DNA from: Membranihabitans marinus
Lineage (GTDB): Bacteria; Bacteroidota; Bacteroidia; Chitinophagales; Saprospiraceae
Reading direction: 5' to 3'
Length of the DNA stretch: 64,000 nt
NCBI RefSeq assembly: GCF_019802045.1
Contig: NZ_JAHVHU010000007.1
Coordinates: forward strand, 186,001-250,000
The notes beneath the pieces were generated by a model. It worked only from the letters and a program-made list of their open reading frames with translations, did not search any database and was not told the DNA's origin. The position numbers and the translations under genes are program-made. The stretch's first letter is position 1, and every line of letters starts with the position of its first letter. Shown piece by piece: positions 8,328 through 17,348 of this stretch.

Positions 8328-11096
8328 ATGACCAGATTTTTTACTTCACTAATTCTAATCTTTGTTTTTACCATCTCCGCCTTCGCCCAAAAAAATGGTG
8401 AAACTACAGGTATATTGCTGGGTGACGAAGAAACACCTTTACCATTCGCTACGGTATCCGTATATACGGCCATGGACACTGCATTGATTGATTACGTATT
8501 AACTGAAGATGATGGTTCTTTCCTAATTAAAAAACTGCCACTCAATACCACATTACGCATTATCATATCTTACCTGGGGTACGAACCGGTAAAAGAAGAC
8601 TTTGAACTATCCGAAAACGGCGCTATCAAAGATTTTGGCACGATAGAAATGACTTCGACCTCCCAGACCCTTGACGAAATCCTGGTCCTCGGGGAACGTC
8701 CACCCATTATGATGAAAAATGACACGCTGGAATTCAATGCCGGATCATTTACCACGCGGGATGGTGCTACCGTTGAAGATTTGATTAAAAAATTACCGGG
8801 TGTGGTGGTAGACAACCAGGGAAACATTACAGCGAATGGTCGCGCTGTCACCAAGGTTCGTGTAGACGGGAAAGATTTTTTCGGGGGTGATCCCCGAATT
8901 GCCTTGAGAAACCTCACGAGCGATATGATCGACAAAGTACAGATTACCGACGACCGGGAAGAAGATCCTCAGCAGCTTCTGGCCGACGATGAAGTGGATC
9001 AGGTCATCAACCTTAAGCTCAAGAAAGATGCCAAAATCAAAGCCTTTGGGAAAGCGTATGCCGGAGGCGGAACCGAAGACCGGTATGAGGTAGGAGGAAT
9101 TGTCAATTCGTTCCGAGATACCTTCCAACTAAGTATGGTAGGTTATTACAATAATCTGTCGCAGACCAACCTTTCGATGAACGAAATGCTGAGCCTGGGA
9201 AGTTTTGTTACCAACCGCCGAGGATATTGGGGCGGTGGCGGAATCGATGGGATTCAATTTGGTGCAGGCGGGTCAGGGTATCCAACCTCTTTATTGGGCG
9301 GAGCAAACGCCAATGCCACTTTTGGCGGCGCGAAAATGAACCTGCAATACTTTTACTCCAACAACACGCTGGAGTTTGGATCAAAAACATTTAAGGAACA
9401 GACAATCAGACCCGATTCCGTGTTTTTTTACGATTCACAAAACGAAGGAAATTCGAAAAACCAGGGACACAATGTTACAGGTGGTCTGCGGTGGGAGATC
9501 GATACGATGACCCAATTGAACTTTAATATCGGCCTGAATTATTCACACGGAGAGCGGCCTTCCTTCAATGAAGAGACTTCTGCTTTTAATGATAAGGACA
9601 ATATTCTGCAAAATTTTGTGACCACTGAAGATCCTTCTTCCGCCAACCTGGGCTTAAATACGCGGGTGTATTTCAACAAAAAATTAAATGATGATGGTCG
9701 GAATATCAGTTTCCGCTCGTCTTTTTCAAAAAGCAAAAACGACAACGATTTATTTTCAAACTTTGAGCGGACCTATTTTCAAAATGCGATTGATTCCGTG
9801 GTTTACTTTGATCAGCTGCGTACGAGTTATTCAGACAATCAAAGTTTTGAGGTCAACTTACGTTACACAGAGCCCATTGCCGAAAATTGGTTTATCGACC
9901 TGGAAGCGGAATATGAACCCAGTTCGCGCATTAATAACATCGAAACCAGACAACAGTATCAGCAGGATCCGGATTGGTCCCTTATTGATAATCTTTCCAA
10001 TGACTTTAGCCGGAATGAACAGGAGATGGAACTGGGGACCGGCATCCGATACCAAAAGGACAAAGTACAGGTCAATCTAAGCGTGGAATATGATATTCTA
10101 AATTATACCAATAAGTTCGGTGATGAAATTCCTGATTTTAACGAAAATTATCGTTTTTTCACCCCGCGTTTAAGAGTAGTACTCGATGGGTGGCGGTTGT
10201 TCTATCGGTACAGTTACAATACGCCAGACATCAGCCAGCTACACCCCATTACCAACAACACCAACCCGCTTTATATCCGGGAAGGCAACCCGAATCTTAC
10301 CCCCGTGCGTTCACATGGTATGTATGTTTCGAAGTTCTCCTATGCACGAAAATGGAAGTACCGACTCTATATGAGTGGAAACTACAGGGGAGACAACATT
10401 ATTAATACCTCCCGGGTCGACGAAAGCGGAGTGACTTATTCCCGCCCCATCAATTTCAAAGCACCCTCCTATAATCTTCGGGGAGGATCAGGAATCAACC
10501 GAACTTTTGAATTGGAGAATCAAAAAATCAGTGTCGATTTTGATCTCAATGCAAACATAGGATCCGGCCCCTTCTTTATCAACGGACAGGAGGGCATTTC
10601 CAACAATACGGGGCTAGGAGGTGGATTATCTGTCAATTACAATTTCCACGACATCATTGACTTCTCCCCAAAATACAATCTTGATTACAATCACAACACC
10701 TATGAAAAGGTCGATTACCGGGATGTGAATATTTTCAATCACAGAGTTTCCGGAGATTTTACGTTGTACTTACCATGGAATATGGAATTTCAGAATGATC
10801 TCACCTACCGGTACATTCCCCAAACCACACCTGGCTTCCGTAAAAGTAGTTTTATATGGCATGCGGCGCTGAATAAAAAGATTCTCGCCAGCAAAAAGAT
10901 CACCTTGCGGTTGAGCGCTTATGATATCCTGGATCAAAACATTAATTTTTACCGGTATGTCAACTTCAACAATATCGTAGACGGTCAGCAAAAGACGTTA
11001 TCCCGATATCTGCTATTTTCTGTCATTTACGATTTCAGAGACACAGGGAAAGGATCTCGTGGTGGTGGAAGACCGGGCGGTGGTCGACGACATTGA
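8328..11096 (+). CDS. Outer-membrane beta-barrel protein (CarboxypepD_reg + TonB-receptor-like), copy 2
   Basis: A 922-residue paralogue of the protein at 3845-6604. I chose the ATG at 8328 because it begins a proper signal peptide (MTRFFTSLILIFVFTISAFAQ); the upstream extension from 8238 would bury it behind 30 residues. Order: signal peptide, CarboxypepD_reg-like domain (TPLPFATVSVYTAMD), plug-like segment with LIKKLPGVVVDNQGNI and VRVDGKDFFGGDPRIAL, then the C-terminal barrel. It ends in a glycine/arginine tail (SRGGGRPGGGRRH), longer than in copy 1. Predicted in the outer membrane; the substrate is unknown. The two copies around one ABC gene suggest local duplication. Confidence 0.9.
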   Translation: MTRFFTSLILIFVFTISAFAQKNGETTGILLGDEETPLPFATVSVYTAMDTALIDYVLTEDDGSFLIKKLPLNTTLRIIISYLGYEPVKEDFELSENGAIKDFGTIEMTSTSQTLDEILVLGERPPIMMKNDTLEFNAGSFTTRDGATVEDLIKKLPGVVVDNQGNITANGRAVTKVRVDGKDFFGGDPRIALRNLTSDMIDKVQITDDREEDPQQLLADDEVDQVINLKLKKDAKIKAFGKAYAGGGTEDRYEVGGIVNSFRDTFQLSMVGYYNNLSQTNLSMNEMLSLGSFVTNRRGYWGGGGIDGIQFGAGGSGYPTSLLGGANANATFGGAKMNLQYFYSNNTLEFGSKTFKEQTIRPDSVFFYDSQNEGNSKNQGHNVTGGLRWEIDTMTQLNFNIGLNYSHGERPSFNEETSAFNDKDNILQNFVTTEDPSSANLGLNTRVYFNKKLNDDGRNISFRSSFSKSKNDNDLFSNFERTYFQNAIDSVVYFDQLRTSYSDNQSFEVNLRYTEPIAENWFIDLEAEYEPSSRINNIETRQQYQQDPDWSLIDNLSNDFSRNEQEMELGTGIRYQKDKVQVNLSVEYDILNYTNKFGDEIPDFNENYRFFTPRLRVVLDGWRLFYRYSYNTPDISQLHPITNNTNPLYIREGNPNLTPVRSHGMYVSKFSYARKWKYRLYMSGNYRGDNIINTSRVDESGVTYSRPINFKAPSYNLRGGSGINRTFELENQKISVDFDLNANIGSGPFFINGQEGISNNTGLGGGLSVNYNFHDIIDFSPKYNLDYNHNTYEKVDYRDVNIFNHRVSGDFTLYLPWNMEFQNDLTYRYIPQTTPGFRKSSFIWHAALNKKILASKKITLRLSAYDILDQNINFYRYVNFNNIVDGQQKTLSRYLLFSVIYDFRDTGKGSRGGGRPGGGRRH

Positions 11097-11235
11097 GGTC
11101 AGGTCCAGACTCTTCGGTTTTCTTCATGGTAGTGGAAGACGAATAACTACGTGATTCTGTAAGGATCTTTCTGCACCCACCAATGGACCAACGAGGAAAG
11201 CTGAAAAGCTCAAAGTGATAGAGATCGCAAACTTA

Positions 11236-12933
11236 TCACAAGTTTTGCTTATTCAGTTCCTTCACCGCATGATCACAAGCTCGTGCCGTAAAAGCCATGT
11301 AGGTCAATGATGGATTCTGACAAGCCGACGATGGCATAAAAGAGCCATCCGTAATAAAGACATTTTTTGCCTCATGCATTTGATTCCACTTATTGAGGAC
11401 TGATGTTTTCGGATCCCGCCCCATGCGAGCCGTCCCCATCTCATGAATACAATGACCTGGAGGCGGCATGCTATCATAACCGTTAACATTCTTTGCCCCT
11501 GCGGCTTCCAACATATCAATGGCACTTTGCTTCATGTCTTTTCGCATTGCCATTTCATTTTCTTTAAATTCACAATCGATATCCAGCGTGGGAAGCCCCC
11601 ATTTATCTTTTTTATCGTGATTAAGCGTGGCTTTATTTTCATAGTAGGGCAGGTGTTCACCCCAGGAGCCGATCCCGATACCCCATTGTCCAGGCTCTGT
11701 TTTTGATGCTTTGAACTCTGCGCCAACGCCTGCTGCTCCACCGATGCCCCGGCCGCGGTGGCTACCGCCCTGATAACCAAACCCACGCACATAATCGTCA
11801 CGCATCGAGTCCGGACTGATGTTTCGAAACCGGGGTATATAGATACCATTCGGCCGTCGTCCATAGTAATATTTATCTTCGAATCCATCAATCTGACCAG
11901 AAGCTCCTACACCAAAATGGTGGTCCATCAGATTATGACCGACCTGTTCACTACTATTTCCAAATCCATTGGGAAAAACATCAGATGTGCTATTTAAAAG
12001 AATCCAGGTGGTCCCCAGTGTTGAGGCATTGAGAAATACAATATTTGCATAATATTCCTGGGTTTCATTGGTTTCTGCATCCAGGATTCGCACACCGGTT
12101 GCTCGCTTTTTATCCTTATCATAGAGGATTTCTGTAACGATCGAAAATGGCCGCAGCGTTAGGTTTCCTGTTCGCTGAGCTGCTGGCAGGGTTGCTGAAT
12201 TACTACTAAAGTACCCGCCAAACGGACACCCCCGGGCACACAGATTCCGGTATTGACATGGTCCCCGGCCTTCGACGTTTTGTGTAAGATTCGCAACCCG
12301 GCCAATGGTAATTACCCGGCCATCCATTTTTTCTTTCACCCGATCCGCCACATGTTTTTCCACACAGGTCATGTCCATGGGAGGTATAAAATGACTGTCT
12401 GGCAACTGAGGAAGGTTTTCTTTTCTCCCGGACACACCCGCGAACTTTTCTACATAGGTATACCAATCCTTGATATCATCGTAACGAACCGGCCAGTCCA
12501 CGCCATGTCCATCTTTGGCATTTGCTTCAAAATCCATTGGAGATAGCCGGTAAACCTGACGTCCCCACATCAGAGATCTTCCGCCAACGTGATAACCCCG
12601 CAGCCAGTTAAAAGGCTTAACCTCTGTATAGGGATTTTCTTTATCATTCACCCAGAAGTGTTCTGTAGCTTCATCAAATGCATAGCACCGGCTTTGAATG
12701 GGATAATTTTCTTTGACTTCCAAGGTATCCCGACCGCGGTGGGGCAACTCCCAGGGATCCTTTGTAGCTGTAGTGTAATCTTTGATGTGCTCTACGTTCC
12801 GCCCCCGCTCCAAAAGAATGGTTTTCAGCCCTTCTTCACACAATTCCTTGGCAGCCCAACCCCCACTTATCCCAGAACCAACCACGATGGCATCGTAGGT
12901 GTTTTCCTGCTGTGCTTTATTATTGATATTCAT
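11236..12933 (-). CDS. GMC-family oxidoreductase
   Basis: A 565-residue flavoenzyme. The N-terminal FAD Rossmann motif is YDAIVVGSGISGGWAAKEL with the acidic end LLERGR. The GMC substrate-binding half contains HEMGTARMG, and the C-terminal FAD-closing segment is VFITDGSFMPSSACQNPSLT. Four cysteines around CQYRNLCARGC may hold a cluster or disulfides. GMC enzymes oxidise alcohols, often sugars or polyols. The preceding gene, a gluconate-2-dehydrogenase subunit-3 protein, ends 43 bases upstream, so the two likely form a dehydrogenase complex in or facing the periplasm. No signal peptide is seen here; co-export with the partner is possible. The substrate is not predictable from sequence. Confidence 0.9.
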   Translation of the reverse strand: MNINNKAQQENTYDAIVVGSGISGGWAAKELCEEGLKTILLERGRNVEHIKDYTTATKDPWELPHRGRDTLEVKENYPIQSRCYAFDEATEHFWVNDKENPYTEVKPFNWLRGYHVGGRSLMWGRQVYRLSPMDFEANAKDGHGVDWPVRYDDIKDWYTYVEKFAGVSGRKENLPQLPDSHFIPPMDMTCVEKHVADRVKEKMDGRVITIGRVANLTQNVEGRGPCQYRNLCARGCPFGGYFSSNSATLPAAQRTGNLTLRPFSIVTEILYDKDKKRATGVRILDAETNETQEYYANIVFLNASTLGTTWILLNSTSDVFPNGFGNSSEQVGHNLMDHHFGVGASGQIDGFEDKYYYGRRPNGIYIPRFRNISPDSMRDDYVRGFGYQGGSHRGRGIGGAAGVGAEFKASKTEPGQWGIGIGSWGEHLPYYENKATLNHDKKDKWGLPTLDIDCEFKENEMAMRKDMKQSAIDMLEAAGAKNVNGYDSMPPPGHCIHEMGTARMGRDPKTSVLNKWNQMHEAKNVFITDGSFMPSSACQNPSLTYMAFTARACDHAVKELNKQNL

Positions 12934-12976
12934 AATCGTTCACTGTTTTCAGATTAAATTTTAGATGGAGCTAATT

Positions 12977-13519
12977 TTACGCCCAGGCTTTTTGTCCCGG
13001 CTTCAGATCGATACACCCTTCATAGCGTCCGGGGACTTTTACATAATTTAAGGCCGCTGTCATCCCAGGCTCAGAAGTAAAGTAACCAAACAAAGTAAGT
13101 TCTTTGATGATTTTATATCCTTCATGCTTTTTCTTGTCTTCTTCACTGGCTTCACCATATACCATTGCATCTATATCTTTGATCGCCTGAATCTGATCCG
13201 CTGAAGATTTATCATCGAAGTCCGACCCGATCTCAGCCAAAAAAGAGGTTACTTTTTCCCGCGCTTCTTTGGGATAACAATCCTCCAACATCATCACTAC
13301 AAAGGGTCCAGTGTTGGCTGCAGCTGCACCCGGTGTATCTGTCTCTGGTAGAATAACCTCACCGATAGCATTGAGTGTATCTGAATCATTTTGCGAAAAT
13401 TTACCAGGTTCCGGATGTGGATCCGATTGACAACTTTGCTGAAAAACCAACAAGGTTGATGCACTGAGGCTGGCACCCATTATCGTGGCGACTTTCTTCA
13501 TAGCTTCACGTCGTTTCAT
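12977..13519 (-). CDS. Gluconate 2-dehydrogenase subunit 3 family lipoprotein
   Basis: A 180-residue protein of the gluconate-2-dehydrogenase gamma (subunit 3) family. The N-terminus MKRREAMKKVATIMGASLSA resembles a Tat-like leader and is followed by a possible lipobox ending at the cysteine of FQQSC. The mature part carries the family pattern (LNAIGEVILPETDTPGAAAA) and the end KPGQKAWA. It is the first gene of a pair with the GMC oxidoreductase. Such small subunits escort and anchor the flavoprotein subunit across the inner membrane. Whether export is Tat- or Sec-dependent cannot be settled here. Confidence 0.85.
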   Translation of the reverse strand: MKRREAMKKVATIMGASLSASTLLVFQQSCQSDPHPEPGKFSQNDSDTLNAIGEVILPETDTPGAAAANTGPFVVMMLEDCYPKEAREKVTSFLAEIGSDFDDKSSADQIQAIKDIDAMVYGEASEEDKKKHEGYKIIKELTLFGYFTSEPGMTAALNYVKVPGRYEGCIDLKPGQKAWA

Positions 13520-13728
13520 AGGATCTGATTTGAATTAAAACATTTAATAATTTATACGATCAATCCTGTTTACACCTCCAGATTCATCATCTACTCCTCA
13601 AAATACGTAATTCGATGTAAACTTCCTAACCACTTCAAAACAAAGCGTTATAACCCGCATTCAAATCAGACTAAAAGAAAGAAATTTCAGCAAGCTATTC
13701 TTCATAATCAAGTGCAAAATTTTTCGAT

Positions 13729-14238
13729 TCAGACCTGACTTTCTTGGAACAGATCACCTTGAAATGCATAATGCCCCGGATTTTCATGCTGTAGGAGTTG
13801 ACGTTTTATGTTTTTCCCATATGCATATCCGGTCAGTCGTCCATTTTTGCCAATGACCCGATGACAAGGAACTACGATGGCCAAGGGGTTATGAGAACTT
13901 GCATTGCCCACTGCTCTGGCCGACTTGGGATTATCCAAAAACTGGGCGATTTCACTGTAAGTTCTTGTTTTACCATAAGGGATCACACATAAAACCCGCC
14001 AGACTTTGATAAAAAATTCTGAATGACCCCGGAAATCCAAAGGGAACCGGAAGTTTTCCAATTCGCCTTGAAAATACTGGTCCAGTTGTTCTACGATCGG
14101 GGTGAGTAAAGGATCGTAACCCAGCTCTGATTCCTTAGCAGCCTCATCGGTGAGTATATGTAAAAAGCGGAGACCATGGTTATTGCTTTCCATTTTTACA
14201 ATTCCTACCGGAGTTGATATGATGCCGCGGTTGATCAT
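13729..14238 (-). CDS. ogt: Methylated-DNA-[protein]-cysteine S-methyltransferase
   Basis: A 169-residue suicide repair enzyme that transfers the alkyl group of O6-alkylguanine to its own cysteine. The catalytic motif PCHRVIG sits in IVVPCHRVIGKNGRLTGYAYG. The helix-turn-helix segment VIPYGKTRTYSEIAQFLDNP and the arginine finger region SARAVGNA precede it. The start at 14238 gives the usual N-terminus (MINRGIISTPVGIVKM); an upstream in-frame ATG at 14280 adds 14 residues not typical of the family. It is transcribed alone. The choice between ogt and ada-C/mgtA naming is loose. Confidence 0.92.
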   Translation of the reverse strand: MINRGIISTPVGIVKMESNNHGLRFLHILTDEAAKESELGYDPLLTPIVEQLDQYFQGELENFRFPLDFRGHSEFFIKVWRVLCVIPYGKTRTYSEIAQFLDNPKSARAVGNASSHNPLAIVVPCHRVIGKNGRLTGYAYGKNIKRQLLQHENPGHYAFQGDLFQESQV

Positions 14239-14432
14239 CTGATAAAAATAGCAAAATTTTAATATATAAATGTATGGCAACGATATTTATATCACACTTT
14301 CCGAATATTAAAACAGTTTGATGACTGGTTCTTATACGATCAAATTCTATTGTTAATCCATATCAAAAGGAAACATTTCAAGAAGGGAGACCATTCGAGC
14401 AACTTAAGAAAGGGTTTTGCATTAACGTAAAT

Positions 14433-14466
14433 AAAAAAAGAGCTGTGAAGTTGACTTCACAGCTCT
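14433..14466 (-). terminator. Strong intrinsic terminator of tRNA-Phe
   Basis: A perfect 13-base-pair stem (AGAGCTGTGAAGT with ACTTCACAGCTCT, loop TG) at 14439-14466. On the minus strand it is followed by seven T residues. It begins 8 bases after the 3' end of the tRNA, so it ends the tRNA transcript. Confidence 0.9.
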
Positions 14467-14473
14467 CTTGATG

Positions 14474-14546
14474 TGGTACCTCCAGGAATCGAACCAGGGA
14501 CACCAGGATTTTCAGTCCTGTGCTCTACCAACTGAGCTAAGGTACC
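14474..14546 (-). tRNA. tRNA-Phe (GAA)
   Basis: A 73-base tRNA on the minus strand. The acceptor stem is GGTACCT with AGGTACC and discriminator A; the D-arm is GCTC-AGTTGGTAGA-GAGC-like. The anticodon stem CAGGA/TCCTG holds loop CTGAAAA with anticodon GAA (plus-strand 14511-14513). The T-arm is CCTGG-TTCGATT-CCAGG-like. CCA is not encoded. It is transcribed alone with its own terminator; a 7-base inverted repeat GTCTTTT/AAAAGAC lies at 14552-14566, just upstream of the 5' end. Confidence 0.97.
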
Positions 14547-14737
14547 TCCTTGTCTTTTGAAAAGACAAAATTTATTATTAACAATATTTCTTTCTTTACT
14601 TTGGTTTAAAGGAAGAAATCGAGTTCTTACATGGATGGAAAAACAATATAGATCTTTATCTATTTTTATTCATCCGAAACGCAAAGGTAATCTCTTTTTT
14701 CAGTTCAACAAAAAAATTATTCACTAAAAAGTTTCTG

Positions 14738-15589
14738 ATGAAAAATCCTTCCATTCTCTTATTAGCACTTATGGTTCTTATTGCCGTTCTTGGGTTTGGA
14801 GTTTACGCATACTGGGCATCCACATTGGGGCTGATACTTTTATTTTTTGGAGTGATGGCCGGCGGGAGTATTCTTATCTTTAAAAAAGAAATCAACCTTT
14901 GGATTCACAAAAAAACCGGACGACTGCTCAGTGAAAAAGAAATTCAATACCTCAACGAAAATTTTCCCTTGCTGAAGTACATTCCAGTTGACCAAAAATC
15001 ACAATTCTTTCAAAAAGTTAATTTTTTCCGGCTGGACAAAGAAATAATCAGTCAGGACCCGAAAGAACGGGTTTACCATCCGGCCGTTCTACTGTGTGGT
15101 GCCTATGCAGCTTATTTTGACATCAATAGCAAGCGCACTGCTGTTCCATTCCCTTCTATTCCCGTGTATGTATTTTATGGTCACCCTTTCCCATCCCCTC
15201 AGTTTCCAAAAATGCTGCACATTACAGAATTTTTCGAGGAAGATGGGGCCATGTTATTTTCGGTCCCACATATGATGAAGGGAAACGAAGACCCGACCCG
15301 GTTCTTAAATATTGTACTCTATGAAAGTGCGCGCGTCAGAATGAACGGACTATTCGACTCTGTCGATTTCCCGAGCTTGCGCAAGCTGTGTTCTCATGGA
15401 GGATACACGATCGACAAGTTGGAGGAGTATCTCGGTCTCAGTCAGGAAAACATCCACACAAAAGCCCTGGCTGTAACCCTTTTTTTTGCTGACAAGAAAC
15501 GGTTTGCATCTGCTTTTCCCCGGTTGGCAGATCTTTTTCAGCAGGAGTTTATATACAGTACGGAGGAAAAAACAATCCCAGTCAAATAA
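14738..15589 (+). CDS. M90/MtfA-like membrane protein lacking the zinc motif
   Basis: A 283-residue protein with two N-terminal membrane segments (about 5-25 and 28-48) and a cytoplasmic part that follows the MtfA (M90 zinc peptidase) pattern. It opens with LLSEKEIQYLNENFPLLKYI, then PKERVYHPAVLLCGAYAAYF, VYVFYG, and the C-terminal LFFADKKRFASAFPRLADLF, equivalent to the MtfA stretch after its third ligand. The HExxH zinc motif is replaced by Y195-E-S-A-R199, and the third-ligand glutamate appears to be H240. It is therefore probably a non-catalytic homologue; this alignment is by eye. The next small frame begins 4 bases after its stop. Confidence 0.65.
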   Translation: MKNPSILLLALMVLIAVLGFGVYAYWASTLGLILLFFGVMAGGSILIFKKEINLWIHKKTGRLLSEKEIQYLNENFPLLKYIPVDQKSQFFQKVNFFRLDKEIISQDPKERVYHPAVLLCGAYAAYFDINSKRTAVPFPSIPVYVFYGHPFPSPQFPKMLHITEFFEEDGAMLFSVPHMMKGNEDPTRFLNIVLYESARVRMNGLFDSVDFPSLRKLCSHGGYTIDKLEEYLGLSQENIHTKALAVTLFFADKKRFASAFPRLADLFQQEFIYSTEEKTIPVK

Positions 15590-15593
15590 GAAC

Positions 15594-15671
15594 ATGGTAC
15601 ACAAAGACCAAGATCTTCGAAATCGCAAGCGAATGAACCGAAAAAAGTACTTGTCTGTTCAAAAAAATTAA
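15594..15671 (+). CDS. Possible 25-residue basic peptide
   Basis: A short frame (MVHKDQDLRNRKRMNRKKYL, ending SVQKN) starts 4 bases after the stop of the MtfA-like gene. Eleven of its 25 residues are K or R. It could be translated by coupling with the gene before it, or be chance. No family recognised. Confidence 0.2.
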   Translation: MVHKDQDLRNRKRMNRKKYLSVQKN

Positions 15672-15714
15672 ACACCAACGCAGGCAGTACCGAGCCTGCC
15701 CCGTCAGGGGTGTT
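15671..15714 (+). other. Nested inverted repeats between convergent genes
   Basis: Outer arms AACACC (15671-15676) and GGTGTT (15709-15714) enclose an inner stem GCAGGC/GCCTGC (15680-15685 with 15694-15699). A second small stem CCCC/GGGG (15699-15702 with 15707-15710) competes. No T-run follows. It may be a terminator-like or processing structure at the end of the plus-strand transcript, facing icd. Confidence 0.4.
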
Positions 15715-15904
15715 AAGTAATTTCTACCATCCCATAAACTCACCTGTTCTTCCCACATCGGGAAACAGTTTTATAAAATTGATCATGTGGAAGGGACACC
15801 TCATTCATTACAAAAGGGGAATTTACGAACACTTGCCGCAAATTCCCCTCTGTATTTCTCTGTAAAGCTGCTCAATAAGGCATTTTCACAGTTACCTAAA
15901 CCTT

Positions 15905-15951
15905 CTCAACAACTCAACAATCTCAACACCTCAACAACTCAACAACTCAAC
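15905..15951. repeat. CTCAACAA short tandem repeat
   Basis: About five and a half copies of an 8-base unit CTCAACAA, with variants CTCAACAAT and CTCAACAC, end just 3 bases after the icd stop codon. The gap 15590-15954 otherwise holds only the small frame and hairpins described above. Confidence 0.85.
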
Positions 15952-15954
15952 ATT

Positions 15955-17178
15955 TTAGTCCATGTTTTTGATAATCTCATCGCCAAATTCAGAGCACTTC
16001 AACAAGGTAGCTCCTTCCATCTGACGCTCAAAGTCATAAGTGACACGCTTTGCTGAGATAGCACCCTCAATGCCCTTTATAATCAAATCAGCCGCTTCAT
16101 CCCACTTCATATAACGGAACATCATTTCTCCCGACAATATCACGGAACTTGGGTTTACTTTATCCTGACCAGCATATTTAGGTGCTGTACCGTGTGTAGC
16201 TTCAAATATAGACTTTCCGGTCTCATAATTGATATTAGCTCCAGGTGCAATACCGATACCACCCACTTGCGCTGCCAGTGCATCAGAAATGTAATCGCCG
16301 TTGAGGTTCAGCGTAGCAATGATGTCATATTCTTTCGGTCGTAAAATAATCTGTTGCAAGAAGGCATCAGCGATCGCATCCTTTATGATCAGCGATTGAC
16401 CGTCCTTGTTGATAATCTGCCATGGACCGCCTTCGTAATCTTCAGAATTATAATCGTTTTTAGCAACGTCGTACCCCCACTCTTTAAATTTACCCTCTGT
16501 AAATTTCATAATATTTCCTTTGTGAACCAGCGTCAACGAGGAAGATCCTTTATCCAGCGCATACTCGATGGCGGATCGAACCAGTCGTTGGGTTCCTTCG
16601 ACAGAAACAGGCTTTACACCAATTGAAGAGGTTTCAGGAAATCGTATTTGGGTTGCACCCATTTCATTGACTAAGAAATCAATTACTTTTTTTGCTTCTG
16701 GTGTTCCTGACAGGTATTCGATTCCGGCATAAATATCTTCTGTATTCTCGCGGAAAATGGTCATATCCACATCACCCGGTGTCTTCACCGGAGAAGGTAC
16801 TCCCTGAAACCAACGGACGGGTCGTACGCAAGCGTATAAATCAAGCTTTTGTCGCAAAGCAACATTGAGCGATCGTATTCCACCACCAACCGGCGTCGTC
16901 AGCGGACCTTTGATAGCTACCAGGTATTCTTCGATGGCATCCAAAGTAGCTTGGGGCAACCATTCTCCCGTCTCATCGTAGGCTTTCTGACCTGCTAATA
17001 CTTCTTTCCATTCGATCTTTCGCTGGCCTCCGTATGCTTTTTCAACAGCAGCATCAAATACCTTTTCAGAGGCGGCCCAAATGTCAGGACCGATCCCGTC
17101 TCCTTCGATAAACGGAATAACCGGATTATCTGGCACATTCAATACTCTATTATTAATGGTGATTTTTTGTCCGCTCAT
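15955..17178 (-). CDS. icd: NADP-dependent isocitrate dehydrogenase
   Basis: A 407-residue homodimeric-type isocitrate dehydrogenase of the TCA cycle, which oxidises isocitrate to 2-oxoglutarate and CO2. It resembles the Escherichia coli enzyme. Landmarks: the N-terminal [14 protein letters not shown], the substrate loop [20 protein letters not shown] with the phosphorylatable serine position, [13 protein letters not shown], the K-containing [12 protein letters not shown], and the nucleotide pocket [20 protein letters not shown]. The coenzyme is inferred as NADP from resemblance to the E. coli enzyme. It is monocistronic, with a -7 box 41 bases upstream and a tandem repeat directly at its 3' end. 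Confidence 0.96.
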   Translation of the reverse strand: MSGQKITINNRVLNVPDNPVIPFIEGDGIGPDIWAASEKVFDAAVEKAYGGQRKIEWKEVLAGQKAYDETGEWLPQATLDAIEEYLVAIKGPLTTPVGGGIRSLNVALRQKLDLYACVRPVRWFQGVPSPVKTPGDVDMTIFRENTEDIYAGIEYLSGTPEAKKVIDFLVNEMGATQIRFPETSSIGVKPVSVEGTQRLVRSAIEYALDKGSSSLTLVHKGNIMKFTEGKFKEWGYDVAKNDYNSEDYEGGPWQIINKDGQSLIIKDAIADAFLQQIILRPKEYDIIATLNLNGDYISDALAAQVGGIGIAPGANINYETGKSIFEATHGTAPKYAGQDKVNPSSVILSGEMMFRYMKWDEAADLIIKGIEGAISAKRVTYDFERQMEGATLLKCSEFGDEIIKNMD

Positions 17179-17218
17179 AACTTGACTTCGTTTTTAAAAT
17201 GAATAAATAATAGGGCCG

Positions 17219-17226
17219 CAAAGTTA
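17219..17226 (-). promoter_or_regulatory. Putative -7 box for icd
   Basis: The minus strand reads TAACTTTG, an exact TAnnTTTG match, 41 bases upstream of the icd ATG. No clear -33 TTG is visible at the usual distance. Confidence 0.45.
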
Positions 17227-17348
17227 AGATAATCTTCGATATTCCCTTAATCAAAGCAGCAATGATATCAACCCAATATCAGCTACTTTGTTTTGCGATT
17301 GTTAATCCTCAAAATATTTTGTACTTTTCCACCAAACAAAGTCAACCT

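Noticed and set aside
7952-8479. A 175-codon minus-strand frame after the ABC gene
   Set aside because: It overlaps the well-supported start of the second barrel protein and the end of the ABC gene, has no recognisable domain or leader, and its residue composition looks random.
15905-15951. Possible CRISPR array from repeated CTCAACAA
   Set aside because: The units are 8 bases with no spacers and no cas genes nearby; it is a simple tandem repeat.
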